Positions 1 through 12,021 of a stretch of DNA of 64,000 bases are shown one piece after another; the first letter of the stretch is position 1; each line of letters begins with the position of its first letter. The DNA is taken from positions 24,379,280 through 24,443,279 of the forward strand of contig NC_083605.1 of NCBI RefSeq assembly GCF_029168945.1, in the 5' to 3' direction. The translations under genes and the position numbers were made by a program. The stretch is from Cannabis sativa. Taxonomy: Eukaryota; Streptophyta; Magnoliopsida; Rosales; Cannabaceae. The notes under the pieces were generated by a model that was given only the letters and a program-made list of their open reading frames with translations, was not told the origin of the DNA and did not search any database.

Positions 1-1538
1 CACACTATTTTAATCTCCATGGTTCTCAATAACCTTCTTTAATTCTTGACATCATAGCCAAAGATATCAACCTTGAAATTTCACAAGATAAGACTATTCC
101 TTCATATGAATTCTATATCCTCATTTATTGTATAAATTGTCTACACTGATAGACAACATATCAACTCGGTATGTCCAACTGTTACTATCCAGTCAAAATC
201 ATAAGATCCCAGAATACATAATTTGTAATTATGTCTTTTCATTCCTTATATGGAATCTCTTAAGCTGACCAACTGACTTAACATAGTAACAAGTTAAGTA
301 TTTGTTTCTGATAGATATTCAATTAGAGCATTTCTTATTTCCACCCACTAATATATACTTATCTCAACACCTTGTAAATTTCTACTTATTAACACATCCC
401 TTCCACCTTGATAATCTCTGGAACGACTATCGATTCTGCATCCTAATATGAATCTTTCTAGTGTACTTTGTCCTCACTAGTGTGCTCTCCAAGATAACAT
501 CCCGGAAGATTTCCCACCATGAGATTACCCCAAGTTAAGCATTCTTAACTCCAAGGTAACCTCATGGTCGGTTATCAGAAAGTAGAGGCTTCTTTGTCAT
601 CCCTAATAGTATTTCTTGCTTTTATTCTTTCGTTAATAAAATTCAATTTCTATCATTCCCTTCATTAACCTCTTGCAATTCCTCATAAGTTTTGTTCACT
701 TAAACTTGAGGAATTCCCCTCTTATTGTCAACTTAAATCTTGTTCATCTCCACTTATTCTAACTTGCATCAATTTCTCTTGAACTGCCACAACTTTTAAA
801 TTTCCCAATCATTTACGGTTAACCAACATTATAAAGTAAATTGATTAAACCTATACAGTAGAGGCAACACTGCTCATACTAGGTACCCACAACTACTGGA
901 AATATCCATTTCCTGAATTCTCAACTAATAACATTTAATCAAAGATCATTCCGTGATCCTAAAATTTCTATTCTGTGTTTGGTAGAAATCATAATAATCT
1001 TTTCAAACACATCCAGAAATATACATACCTCAAGTATATTCTTTATTTTATTGACAACCTTTGGTACAAACTGCCATACCAATTTATAGTGAGTCTCTCG
1101 TTGATGATGCTGATTCATCAACATCTGAGACTCTCATGTTCTTTTCCATCATTACCAGTAAGGTTTCACTCCCTAGTTCATACGATACCACTGCTTCCTT
1201 GCAATCATCACTATCTTCATACTTGGTTAACCACTTTAAAACTTATTTTACACTCAATTATATAGCTCTCTGTTTAATAAACAACCTACATTGTGATCCA
1301 ATATTCACTAATCACTCAAATACATGTCCATTAAATTGCATCTCAATTCATAAGCTTTTCCCCATTCTGGGTGAGTATGCCTTTCCATAATTGCTTAATA
1401 AAGTTATCTTTTCCAAGAATTTCAATGGTCTCCTTATATACCATATTGACTATGCAGTCAATTATGAAATACTCTCCATCATTACCGTATCACCTTAAGT
1501 ATATTAGGTTATCTTCTTTACCTTAGTGATACAACTAT
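1..1538 (-). mobile_element. Decayed interior of a minus-strand Ty3/Gypsy element
   Basis: This AT-rich stretch has no convincing reading frame on either strand. On the minus strand it follows directly after the 3' end of a Gypsy LTR (ending ...CGTTACA at 1539). Within the first 20 bases it shows a decayed version of the GGTATCAG primer-binding motif seen in the related plus-strand element at 37169. I therefore infer it is the internal region just downstream of a 5' LTR, degenerated beyond recognition. It also contains a possible Cassandra relic near 455-575. The element continues left of the window. Confidence 0.45.
455..575 (-). repeat. Possible decayed Cassandra/5S-like relic
   Basis: The order of short matches parallels the intact minus-strand Cassandra LTRs near 54030-54130. 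There is a TTTGTCCTCACT block, then a counterpart of CTTCCCAGGAGG, then CCCCAAGT(T/C)AAGCA and CTTAACT, which is the antisense of the 5S box A. Many substitutions separate the matches. This is eye alignment only, so the call is tentative. Confidence 0.35.
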
Positions 1539-1661
1539 TGTAACGCCCTAACCAATTAGGCACGCTACCCAAAGTACTTAAGAAACCCTAATCCCCTAGG
1601 TGGGATTACTAATCAAAATAGCGCAGAATTTAAACATTTATATTAAACAGAATGAAAATAA

Positions 1662-3602
1662 TGTTGGAATTAATTTTACCAGAATCTTAGATCTACTCAC
1701 AAGTATGTTGATTTAACAACCTAAATATGAACTTCTAAAATGATAAATAAAAACACATAAAAGTTAAGAAACCTTACAGTGATGGCGGCAGAATTAAGTG
1801 TCTCCTTCCACTCAGATCTCTAACCCTTGATTCCTGTCTGTAGCAGAGTATAATCAAGATCTGAGCCCGAATTTCCTTCAGTTGGATGTGATCCTTCACA
1901 GTCTTCCAATCTATGATTGAGGTACTGTATGTTGTGTGTGGGCACTTCTCTCTCACAAGGAATTCGAAATTCACTCCCTTTTTCTCTCTCAATTTCGTGT
2001 GATACAATAGCATGCAAGGCTTTCAAAAGCATACCAAGAGAAGAGAGGGGCGGCATTATATAGGAAAAAGGGAGAGCTCAACTTTCCAAATAAACAGTTT
2101 CCTCTTTTACTGTGTAATTGATTAACTGCCTTATTTAGTGTACTCCACCACTTTCCTATTATTGCTAGGTTTTGGTTAGCAATTACTTGGAAATTAAAAT
2201 TGAAAATAATAATTGGGAAACAACCTATAGTGGTCGGCCATAGGTGTGATATGGGCCTCACTTGGATTTTGCAGTTTCCTCAATTTTATTTCTATTTCTC
2301 CAAAAATGCCACTTTTCCAATTCTAACCTTTTAAATGCCAAAACTAATTATTTAATAACTAAAATAGATTATTAAATAATATTGTCATTTAATATAATTA
2401 TTAATTAGACATACAAAGTCTCTCAATTAATAATTAAATCTAGAAACCCTTTTATTTACAATTTCATCCTTAAACAGTGAGAATTCACAAATTAGACATA
2501 GTCTAACTTTTAGAATTATAATTGATTAATCATAAATCAATTATAAAGTCTTACAAACAGTATGATCTCAACTAGAATGGGGACCATGGATCTATATTGC
2601 TGAGCTTCCAATAAGTTGAACCGAATTTACCAAGTAAATCCCTAACTTATTAATTCCTTGTTGAATCCACTCTTAGAACATGGAATTGCACTCTCAGACT
2701 TATATAGAGCATACTATATGTTTCAGGATATACATATGCTATCTCATTTAACCATTGTTATAATCTTAATGTGATTAAAAGATCCTCTATATAGATAATT
2801 TACATCGAGATGGGATAAATTTACCGTTTCCACCCCTCAATGTAGTTTGCCCCTTAAAACACTTAGTTACTTGTAAATGATGTTTTAGTGATCTAATATA
2901 TGTAGCCACTGAAACAAGAGCTCATCCATTTACTTCTATTTAACTAAGCTCGAAGGGAATCATCACTTGACTTCTATACACCAGTAGAAGCTATAGATTC
3001 CATATTTATGTTAAGCACTCCCACTCAGTTATGCTATCATGTTCCCAAAATATACGTATCACCCTGACCCAAAAGTAGGCTTAACTAATAAATCAAAGAA
3101 CATGAATAGCACTCCTGAGATTGAGCCTAAGCATATCAGGATTTAGATTCTTTTAATCTTAGATCAACTTCTGATATTGACTTGAAAAGATACAACGGTA
3201 AATTTATAATATCTTTGACCAAGTTCAATATCGGTCCAGTCCATTGTATACTCCATACATTCGAAACTAGTATACTTTACCAATGTCCTGGAAAGAACAT
3301 AACACTTACTCCAAGTGTAAGTATACTTCATCGTTGATTATCACATCAATGTAAATCCAAAACACTGATGAACAGGGACTTAGTCTTTTGAATCATATAA
3401 TCACAATTACATTCCACTGTATTGACAATACTGTAATTGTGAATGAATATATGTTCTGGATTTAACTGATTTTGTGCATATATTAAATATGTATATTAAA
3501 CCATAAACATGTAAAATACATGTAAACATAAATCACTTCAAAATTCTATATTGATGACTAATCAGATTGTAATGGGTTTTATTTAGGACGCAAAACCCAA
3601 CA
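1662..3602 (-). mobile_element. Solo LTR of the E1/E2/E3 Copia-type family
   Basis: The sequence starts TGTTGGAATTAATTTTACC and ends AAACCCAACA, the same termini as the LTRs of E1, E2 and E3 in this window. It closely follows the E2 subfamily through its length of 1,941 bp. The 5-bp duplication AATAA flanks it (1657-1661 and 3603-3607). No PBS, PPT or interior accompanies it, so it is most simply a solo LTR left by unequal intra-element recombination. In element orientation it reads TGTTGGGTTTTGCG..., so it lies on the minus strand. The flanking DNA is one Gypsy LTR. Confidence 0.9.
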
Positions 3603-3921
3603 AATAAAAATTGTAATAATTTAAACTTTTAAACAGTTGGGATCCCAAAAGTATTTATAACTTTATTACAAGTCTTTCTCTTTCAGCCGACCTAAGCGGC
3701 AAAATGAAATTTCAAAATACATCACTGGTAGACCCTTAACCCGCTTGGTCTGATATGGCTCGGACATGTACATTCTTCGCCCAGTTACCGAACTCATGGT
3801 TGATCAGCTAATGCCTTAGCCTTTCCTGCACAGTAGAGCACCCGTGAGCCAAGCCCAGCAAGACAGTATAAAACATTACAATAATAATAATATGCTCATC
3901 ATACTATTTAAACAAATAGGA

Positions 3922-4064
3922 CATTCACATATGTCTGTATGACACAGACCTTCATATCGCACTGACATGCCCATTTATGTCTACGTGGTGTAGACCTATG
4001 TGTTGCACTCACACATCTATTTAAATCTACGTGGCGTAGACCCACGTGTTGCTCTCACACGTCT
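3922..4064 (-). repeat. Three tandem ~47-bp repeats in the Gypsy LTR U3 region
   Basis: Three imperfect units lie at about 3922-3968, 3969-4017 and 4018-4064. Each has the pattern TCTACGTGG(T/C)GTAGAC, then a CACGTGTTGC-like stretch, then CTCACACGTCT; the first unit is the most diverged. The core TCTAC...GTAGA is a short palindrome, and CACGTG is a G-box core. The related plus-strand LTR has a similar two-unit block at about 36620-36720. Repeated short boxes in a U3 region often act as enhancers; that role is inferred here. Confidence 0.7.
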
Positions 4065-5425
4065 AAATACATTAAGGCCTTAGAATAGTTCATCTCGGTT
4101 ATGGTTACCGAGTCAAACCTGATAATGCCTTGAGCGCATAATCCCTAAATCTCATTACGTTTAACATGGAAATAACTATCCCAACAGTTTTTTTGCTACA
4201 GTGCTAAACTGATGGGAAAAACTTCCACTTACTTTTTCCAATGGTTCCTATAATTGACCCTCTTCTAATCCATTGGGAATAGCCCTTTTTGTAGTAGTGA
4301 CTACCAAAACTTATCCAAATCACTCCAAACTTCACAGGGCACATATATACCATAAATATTACCATCCTTACTTAACAGAATTTAAAATCGAGCCCTTAAA
4401 TGAAAAATGTCATTAAGGTTCGGACTAAGCTTTAAAAAGTTCCAAACTCAATTTCTAACTCAAAATCACCTCAACTTCAATAAGTAAACATCGATACTCG
4501 TCCCATAGCTACCAAAGAACCATTCTACGAAGTCAGAATCTCCATAACTATTCTAATTCACAAAACCCCTATACGAAACCAATTGTTTTTAAACGTAAAA
4601 CGAAATTAAACCATACCTTAAGATCTCCCTCTTCAAGGATTTGCTATCCTGATACTATCAGAGCTTAGATTGCTAGGTTTCAGGTTGAAAATCGAAAAAA
4701 ATGAATATAGAAGGAGAAGGTTTTGTCGAAGGGAGAGAACGAGGGTTTCGTTCGTTCGTTCTTCTGCTACTGCTATTGTAATGTTTTTAAAACATAAATC
4801 ATATATATATATAAAAATTGATAAGTTTTCGTATCTATATAATAATATAATAATAATAAAATATTAATAATAATATAATAATATTAATAAAAACTTTATT
4901 ATTAATAGTTATCTTATTATTTCTTAGCCATTTAGAAACCTCTACTTTAGGGTATTTGGCCAACTCCGAGTACTCCAAAATACCTCAGCATTTCTAAAAT
5001 CAACTTATCCCAATAATCCTATTAATATTTCTAACTAAAACCATTTTGATATTTTTGGCCTCCAATCGGGTCTCCAGGGTCGTCGAATCTCAAAATATTT
5101 TTATTTCACAAATAACTCATATTATATCCACGTCTTTTAAATAAATCTCCGTAATTAACAAATTACGCTTATATATCCACTTATCGAGTCTTCAGGGTCG
5201 CAAAACCTAAAAATACTTTTATTCTACATATAACTCATATTACATTCACACATGTTATATCAATCTCTGTAATTTACAAATTACGCTTATTTACTCACTT
5301 ATAGAAAAATTTAAATTTTATGCTGAAATAAATTAATAGGATCATAATCCCACTTATTACCTGATTAACTCATAAGATAAATATAAGCCCTAATTATCTA
5401 CCATTAGGCTTATCGAGATATTACA

Positions 5426-6207
5426 CATAATCTGTAGGAGTCTTCAACTAGCTTCCAGGAGGAGTTATAGTTGGAGCTAAAGATTGTGGAGTGTGATTTG
5501 AACTACCTACGATTGTTGACGGTGCTTAAGGGAATCTAAAAAGCTTAGATGTATGCTTCCTCCAAATTTATGATACCCTAGGCCCTAGATAAGAAATTGG
5601 ACAAGGTGTAGGACCTCTTCCTTTGCAACTCACCCCACAGTAAGGATCTAATGGATATTCTGGATGTTAGAGCCAATAACTTCATATCATCATTAAATTT
5701 TGTTCTAGTCACTGCTTCCATCATCCTCTAAATATAATTCTTGAGTTTCTCCTCCCTATTAATTGATGTTAGTCAGAGAACTAACCTCCATATCGTAGTC
5801 TTTTGTCGCTACGAATTGTTTCTTAAACATGGATTGCAAGTCTTTCCAACTTTGAATGGATTTGGGTGGTAGCGTTTTCCACCAATCTTCAACGAACTTT
5901 GTTAAAGTTAACAAAAAATAGACATTTCTCATTGTCACCTACCTTCACAACTTGCATTAGTCTAATATATTTAGACAAATGGGCCCTAAGTCCGTTTTGC
6001 TTTCATATAATTCCATTTGTGGCATTCTAAAAGTTCCAGGCAGGGATGATTCTATTATTTTTTACACACGCTTCTAGATCCTCCTCTTCTGAATCAGATA
6101 TGATCCCACTTTGTTTTTGGGCTAGATGTTCCGTGAGCTTAGTCAATGCGGCTATTTGATCTTCCAGCTGTCTGGTATGCTCATCTGGGAACTCGCGTCT
6201 AGATATT
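5426..6207 (-). pseudogene. Decayed retrotransposon gag relic, C-terminal block
   Basis: On the minus strand, with several stops and at least one frameshift, the translation shows a retrotransposon gag-like domain. Recognisable pieces are WWKTLPPKSIQSWKDLQ, then FKKQFVATKDYD, then SSLTNINREEKLKNY. This is the W...LP...I.SW..L...F...F signature of plant Gypsy gag proteins. The N-terminal part continues without loss of frame across the CACTA insertion at 6208-9855 (block 9859-10030) and the Cassandra (block 21236-21480). It is not functional. The Gypsy LTR ending at 5425 probably inserted into it. Confidence 0.6.
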
Positions 6208-6428
6208 CACTACTACAAATTAGGCCTTTAGTGACACTATATAGTGACACTCATAAAAGTGTGTGTCACTAAAAAATTAAGAGTGGTTTTTAGTGACACA
6301 CAGCATTAGACTCTAAATGTTCGGTATTTATTACGCGGAATGTGTGTCACTAAAAATATTGAGTGTCACTAAAAATAAAACCCAAAATATATAATTTTAT
6401 AAAAATTAAAAAAAAAAAAAAAAGGCCT

Positions 6429-6760
6429 ATGGTGACGTGCCACGCGTGTGACCAAAGAGGTTTCCCCACGCTTTTTGCGCGTCACTAAAGCCACGTGAGA
6501 AACCTCTTTGGTGACGCGCAAAAAGCGTGGGGAAACCTCTTGAGCATTGCTATTGGGCACCAGTGGTGCCTAGCACCTTCTAGATGTGTCGCCTTGTAAT
6601 TGGTTAGCGATACTCCATAAAAATTATTATATTAAACTATATGGGACCCGATACTTAATTGCACCAATAGCGATATTGACACGTAGGAGGGTGTTAGGCA
6701 CTAGTGGTGCCCTTTAGCATTTCTCAAACCTCTTTGGTCACACGCGTGGCACGTCACCAT
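6429..6760. repeat. 57-bp perfect inverted repeat, one arm split by a MITE
   Basis: Arm 1 is 6429-6485. Arm 2 is 6511-6541 plus 6735-6760, once the MITE 6542-6725 and one copy of its 9-bp duplication are left out. The two arms are then exact reverse complements as read by eye, around a 25-bp spacer. The arms include ACGCGTG and GTGACG(C/T)G motifs like those of the CACTA subterminal repeats. In RNA the pre-insertion form would fold into a long hairpin. Confidence 0.85.
6542..6725. mobile_element. Mutator-type MITE (184 bp) with 9-bp target duplication
   Basis: The ends are imperfect inverted repeats of about 38 bp. The left starts GAGCATTGCTATTGGGCACC and the right, inverted, starts GAGAAATGCTAAAGGGCACC; both continue to a GTGCCTA(G/A)CACC block. 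The 9-bp sequence AAACCTCTT occurs directly before (6533-6541) and after (6726-6734). A 9-bp duplication with long terminal inverted repeats and no coding capacity indicates a MULE-derived MITE. It postdates the CACTA hairpin that it interrupts. Confidence 0.85.
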
Positions 6761-7109
6761 ACCATTTTATTTAAAAAAAAATAAAATACAATATATGTCA
6801 GCCCTAGTAATTCATCTCTTCTCCCACAAACGTCCCCACACCCCATTGCTTCATCTCTCGCGCGATACCACAACCAGACCCAAAAATTTTCCCCATCTGA
6901 GGCCGGCGCAAGGTCTTCCCTCTCAAGCGGAGACCGGTGCTCCTCTTTAGGCGCAACAAACGGACGCATCTCAGGTAAGAAGTTTTTATTTCATTTTCGT
7001 TTATTTTTTTTTTTCCATTTCAGATTAATATATGATAAAAACTTTTGGGTTGCTTTTTTTCCATTTCAAATTATTTTTCTCGGTACGTAGTTCTCTCTCT
7101 CCGTCATCT

Positions 7110-7226
<117 letters not shown>

Positions 7227-9180
7227 GAACAGAGCATCAAATTTTGGTTTGCTCATGGTTGCTTCTATGATGTTGCAGACCAAAAGATTGACTATAATGA
7301 TTCTATCTTACTTTATATATGCTATGTAGATTTTCAAACTTAGTGTTCAGTTGTCTCTTTATTGAATTTTGATTTTGTAGGTTCTTTTTGTTTTGTAGTT
7401 ATCTATATGCTTCGACCCTTTCCACTGGCAGTAGCAGCAGGCCAGCGACACACCACCACGTCTAGTAGCCTGACGATCCGAATCTGTTTTATTAATCAAG
7501 TATAACACAGTGCGAGATAGATTATAAAATGTTAGGTAATTTCTTACTGATTCCTGAATCAAATTTACACAAATGTGTATAATATTTATGGTTATCGTTA
7601 TTCATTCTATTGAATCCTGTTAATTGAGTTTGATGATGGAAGTATTGAAATGAACCTTTTCAATTTAACTGTGTTTCTTGTTTAATGAGACCTATTTGAG
7701 TAAGCTACTGAAAATGTGCTTAGAATTTGCTTGGAATTCTTATAGAGATAGAGAATGATTTCATATATCATGTGGTAGTTGCCTAGTTGTTGTTGTTTTT
7801 TTCCCACTATTTACTGTGCAAGTCTTTGGTTTTGGTCAAAATACAGTATGGTTATGGTTAAAAGAGAAAGATGAACAACTAACAATGGAGTTACTGAAAT
7901 TGTATGAGAGATGTTTTGTGGATGAAATTAATAACAAAACAATGTATTGAGAAAGAGTTTACTTAGAATGATTCTGTTTTAGTTTATTCTTTTGGTAATG
8001 TTATACAGGGAACCTTCATTTATTAGAATTAGGTTTCTTGTGTATTATCTACTAACTGCAGTTGGTTAGTACTCACTATTGAAGCGTATTCACTTTTAAT
8101 CTTCTTTTTATATTTTTGATTGACTAAGGCATAATTTATGTATTTACTTATTGGCTGTGAACATGGTATCCTCTAATTATTATATTTAGGTATTGCATTT
8201 TCATTTTTATGGCTAAGAAAGTATTTTTAAATGCCATCATAATGGCTTTGAGTTGATAATTAAAGGATTTGTGCCCTCTGTTAGGAATTGGTTGGAACTG
8301 TCAGTAGAGACTTTTCAAATTTAAGCAAGGAAATGTATGCCTTCCCCTACATGTTATTTAATTTTAATTCCTTACAGTAACATTACTCACAACTCCTTGT
8401 CGGAGATTAACAAAATATTTGTAAGTTAAAGCACACAATAATTTCCTTACTTTTGGGCCTTATAGATAGAAAGAAACAATAATGTTTTTCAAGTCCATTG
8501 GGAGAGAGTGAAATATAGTGTGGCTGTTTGAATCTTTTATTGTTGTTAATTTGTGATTTTTTATTTTTTGAAAGAGGCAAAGGTCATGTATCCATGAGTG
8601 ACCTCCTCCCAAATGTATTGGGAGCCCTCACTTGCGAAGGAAAGATGCTAATTTATGATTGGCACCATTAACTTTAATTTAGATTGCTAATTTTTCTTCT
8701 TTTATATAAATATACAATTTATTGTTTCTCATAAGGTAAAAAATGATTGTTTAGGTGCTCCTTGTCCCAGGTTCCCTCTATTTTCTTAGAAACAGATAGT
8801 ATTATTAAAGGAAGAAATGAAAGTAGAAAAATATAGAAAGCAAAATTTGTAGAATATATTTTATAACATAAAAAACGAAGATTCTTGATGATGTAATTTA
8901 AAAAAGAATCATTATATAAAATAGAAGATAAACTTATACTTGCATTGCATGAAATTATGCAACATTTATATTTAGACACATAGTTATATTTAATATAGTA
9001 GTGGTGTTGCCAAGTGTTTATTTCACACCTTTTTGTAGTAGTGGTCATACATTATTATTATTATTTTTAAGAATGCATATGATGATAACCTTAATTAATA
9101 TATTATTTATCTTTAAATTTTGTAGTTAAGTGATGCAAAGTATACAGAAGAAGAAATTGATGAAGTGAAAGAGCATTGGG

Positions 9181-9302
9181 CAAGTCAGATGTTATCGGTT
9201 ATTCAAACTTACCGACATTAGTTGTTTTTTGTTTTAATAGCGCAAGTGAGATGTTATCAGTTATTCAAACTTACCGATGTTAGTTGTTTTTTGTTTTAAT
9301 AG
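9181..9302. repeat. Tandem ~60-bp duplication inside the CACTA
   Basis: Units 9181-9240 and 9243-9302 are near-identical: CAAGT(C/G)AGATG..., then CAAACTTACCGA..., ending TTTTGTTTTAATAG. Unit 1 follows a short open stretch beginning after a TTTTGTAG acceptor-like site near 9125. That stretch reads like a piece of protein exon (TEEEIDEVKEHW), but I cannot assign it to a family. Confidence 0.8.
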
Positions 9303-9858
9303 ACTAATAGTTATTATATAATTTTATAGTTATGGATTTATTAGTATAATGAACTAATATGTAATATTTATTAATTTTGTTGATGTGAATTATTATAATG
9401 GTCTAATTTATAAATTTTACATTTAGTCAATTAAAATTATTATTGTTATATTTAATTGTATTTGTATATAATTAATATAAATTATTATTTATAATATATA
9501 TTTGAATTAATTTAATTAATTATTTTATTTTTTTAAATAAATATTTAATATAGTGGCACTTTTAGTGTGTCACTATAACTCTAAAAATATTAATAAAAAA
9601 GAAAAAAAAATAAGAAAAATAGGATATAGTGACACTCCTTGTGTGTGGCTGTTACCTTTTTAGTCTGGCAAAACCTGACACTATATCCCTATAGTGACGC
9701 GCAAAAAACGAGCGCAATAGGTTTCAGTGACACGTGTGGAGTGTCACTAAAAACTGCCTTTCTAGTCAGCCTTATTAGTGACACGCATTGAAGTGTCACT
9801 AAAAGATTTCAGTGACACGTGTGGAGTGTCACTAAAACCCAATTTTCTAGTAATGATT

Positions 9859-10030
9859 CTATCATTAATACTATTTTTGAGATCACCTCCGTGAGGATTA
9901 GCTTTCTCACCTTTAGTTTTATCTCTTTTTGCATTCAAACGTTCCTAGAGATCCGTTGTTGACATACTGTCTTTTGGGAAAATCTCCTCTATTCCTTCAC
10001 TCTGGTTAATAGAATCACTAGGGTAGTTTT
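9859..10030 (-). pseudogene. Gag relic, middle block between the CACTA and the Cassandra
   Basis: Minus-strand translation reads through PSDSINQSEGIEEIF, then an internal stop, then ERLNAKRDKTKGEKANP. It joins in frame with the block at 6207 if the CACTA and one ATT are ignored, giving ...LKNSIND/RISRREF.... It likewise joins the block at 21236 if the Cassandra and one GTTTT are ignored (...IWGRKN/YPSDS...). The preserved frame supports both insertion boundaries. The relic resembles the N-terminal part of plant Gypsy gag polyproteins. Confidence 0.55.
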
Positions 10031-10109
10031 TGTGACAGTCAGTACTCTCGTGATCCGTAAGGGAAAACACTGGGTAAGTTGTGAAATCCCACACTACCTG
10101 GGGAAGGTC

Positions 10110-12006
10110 TGTTGGAATTATTTTACCAGGATCTTAGATCTACTCACAAGTATGTTTATTAACATCCTAAATAAGAACTTTCTAAAACGATGAAATAAAC
10201 ACATATAAAGTTTAGGAAACCTTACATTGGGTGCAGCGGAATATAATGACTCCTTCCGTTCAGATATCTAGCCCTTGATTCCTTTCTGTAGCAGAGCATT
10301 ATCAATATCTGAACCTGGATCTCTTTCTCTGAATCTTTGATGCTGAAACCTCCTTCTTGCTTAAAGTCTTTCTTCACGATCTTCCTCACTATGATTGAGG
10401 TATCACTTGCTGTGTGTGGGCACTACTCATACACTAAGAATTTCGAAATTCAAGAGGGAAGAGAAAGAAGAAGTGGCAGCTAAAGATAGGGAGAGAGAAA
10501 GGCTCAGGTTTTTCTCTGAAGGAAAAATAGAAAATTTAAGTGTAATTTTCCTAAAGCCTTCACTATCTATTTATAGCATTCCACTAGGGTTAGGTTTGAA
10601 TTATTTGGCATTAAAATAATGAAAATATCAGTTTAAATTTCCTACAAAAGTGGCTGGCCCTATACTAGTGGATTTGGGCCTCACTTTTTGCAATTTCGCA
10701 GTTTTACCTTTTCTGCATCTGATTTTCTCAAAAACGCCAATTTTCTAATTCAACCATTTAAATGCCAATTCTAACTATTTAATAACTATAAATAATTATT
10801 AAATAATATTGTCATTTATCATATTTATTAATTGAACCATACAAAGTATAATAATTAACAAATATGCCCCTATAAACTCTTTCTTTACAATTTCGCCCTT
10901 ACTTAGTGAAAAATTCACAAATAGACACAGTCTAATTTGAGAATTATAATTGATTAATCAAAACCAATTACATGAGTCTTACAAGCAATATTATCTCAAC
11001 TAGTGGGGGGACCATGGGTCTATATAACCGAGCTTCCAATAAGTAGATCAAGAATTTAGCACTAAAATTCACTAACTTATTAATTCTTCGTTGAATCCAC
11101 GCATAGAACTTAGAATTGCACTCTCAGTATATAGAATGCTCTATATGTTCCACCATATAGACACATCATTAGTTATCCATTGTTATAATCCTAATGTGAT
11201 CAATGATCCTCTATATGAATGATCTACACAGTAAAGGGATTAAATTACCGTAACACCCTACTATGTATTTTATCCTTAAAACACTTGACCCCGTATAAAT
11301 GATATTTCAGCTTATGTGAAATGAGATCTCCACCATTTATTTTCGTTTGGTCAAGCTCGAAGGAGATCATCCTTTGCTTACTATTCGCCAGATAGAAGCT
11401 ATAGATTCCATGTTTATGCTAGCGCTCCCACTCAATTGCACTACCGTGTTCCCAAAAAGTACGTATCACCCTGACCTAAAAGTAGGCTTAACTAACAATT
11501 CAAGGAACACGAATAGCCTTTCAAGATTGAGCCTAATCATAACAGGATTAAGATCATTTGATCTAGGATCAACTAGGCGATATTGACTTGAATAGATTTT
11601 ACGGTAAGTTTAATTAAATCTAAGTCAAAGTTCAATATCGGTCCCTTCCGATGCATACTCCATGCATCCAACCTGAGCTTTACTTTAACCAATATTCTGG
11701 AAAGAACATAGCACTTCTCCAAATGCAAGTAAACTCTATTGTAGATTATCATATCAGTAAAACCCTATGTCTGATAAATCTAGGAAACTTTATTCACATA
11801 GTCATGTTTACTTTCCAATGTGTTGACGGCACAATAAACAAGATCAAGTATGTGAAAAGGGTTTCAGATGAATTTATACATTATGTACATATAATCATGA
11901 AATAAATCATGTGAACCATGCAACATTAAATGTTATTTCTGATCTATATTAATAAGTAAATCTGATTATATTGAAATGAGTTTTATTTAGGGCATAAAAC
12001 CCAACA
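10110..12006 (-). mobile_element. E1 LTR (3' LTR in element orientation)
   Basis: 1,897 bp, with termini TGTTGGAATT...AACCCAACA. It matches 18471-20367 with the same length and about ten substitutions counted by eye (about 0.5%), so the insertion is recent. Using K/2r with assumed rates of 7e-9 to 1.3e-8 per site per year gives roughly 0.2-0.4 million years. Small open frames inside it (such as 79 codons from 11347) recur in every LTR copy and are not genes. Confidence 0.93.
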
Positions 12007-12021
12007 AACTCCCACTTGCAC
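12007..12021 (-). other. Polypurine tract of E1
   Basis: On the minus strand this reads GTGCAAGTGGGAGTT directly before the 3' LTR. It is the usual purine-rich plus-strand primer (AGTGGGAG) of plant Copia elements. The same tract is at 41887-41901 in E2 and 57328-57342 in E3. Confidence 0.85.

Larger units (their letters stand above)
1539..5425 (-). mobile_element. Ty3/Gypsy LTR (minus), interrupted by a solo Copia LTR
   Basis: Read on the minus strand, the LTR begins TGTAATATCTCG at 5425 and ends GGGCGTTACA at 1539. Without the inserted solo LTR (1662-3602) and one target duplication it is about 1.94 kb. It is recognisably related to the plus-strand LTR 29879-37165. Both carry a block around GGCTCAC(G)GGTG...CTACTG, a GGGCGA..TGTACATG block and a GCTTAGGTCGGCT block in the same order. 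A PBS-like remnant lies just downstream at 1520-1538, so this is probably the 5' LTR of an element extending left of the window. Its own target duplication cannot be checked. Confidence 0.7.

Noticed and set aside
9125..9240. Captured host gene exon in the CACTA (TEEEIDEVKEHW)
   Set aside because: The open stretch is only about 30 codons and I could not connect it to any family, so it is described but not called.
11347..11905. 79- and 84-codon frames repeated at 19708, 20012, 56672 and 56972
   Set aside because: They lie within the LTRs of E1 and E3 and recur because the LTRs are copies. They carry no domain and run opposite to the element's transcription.
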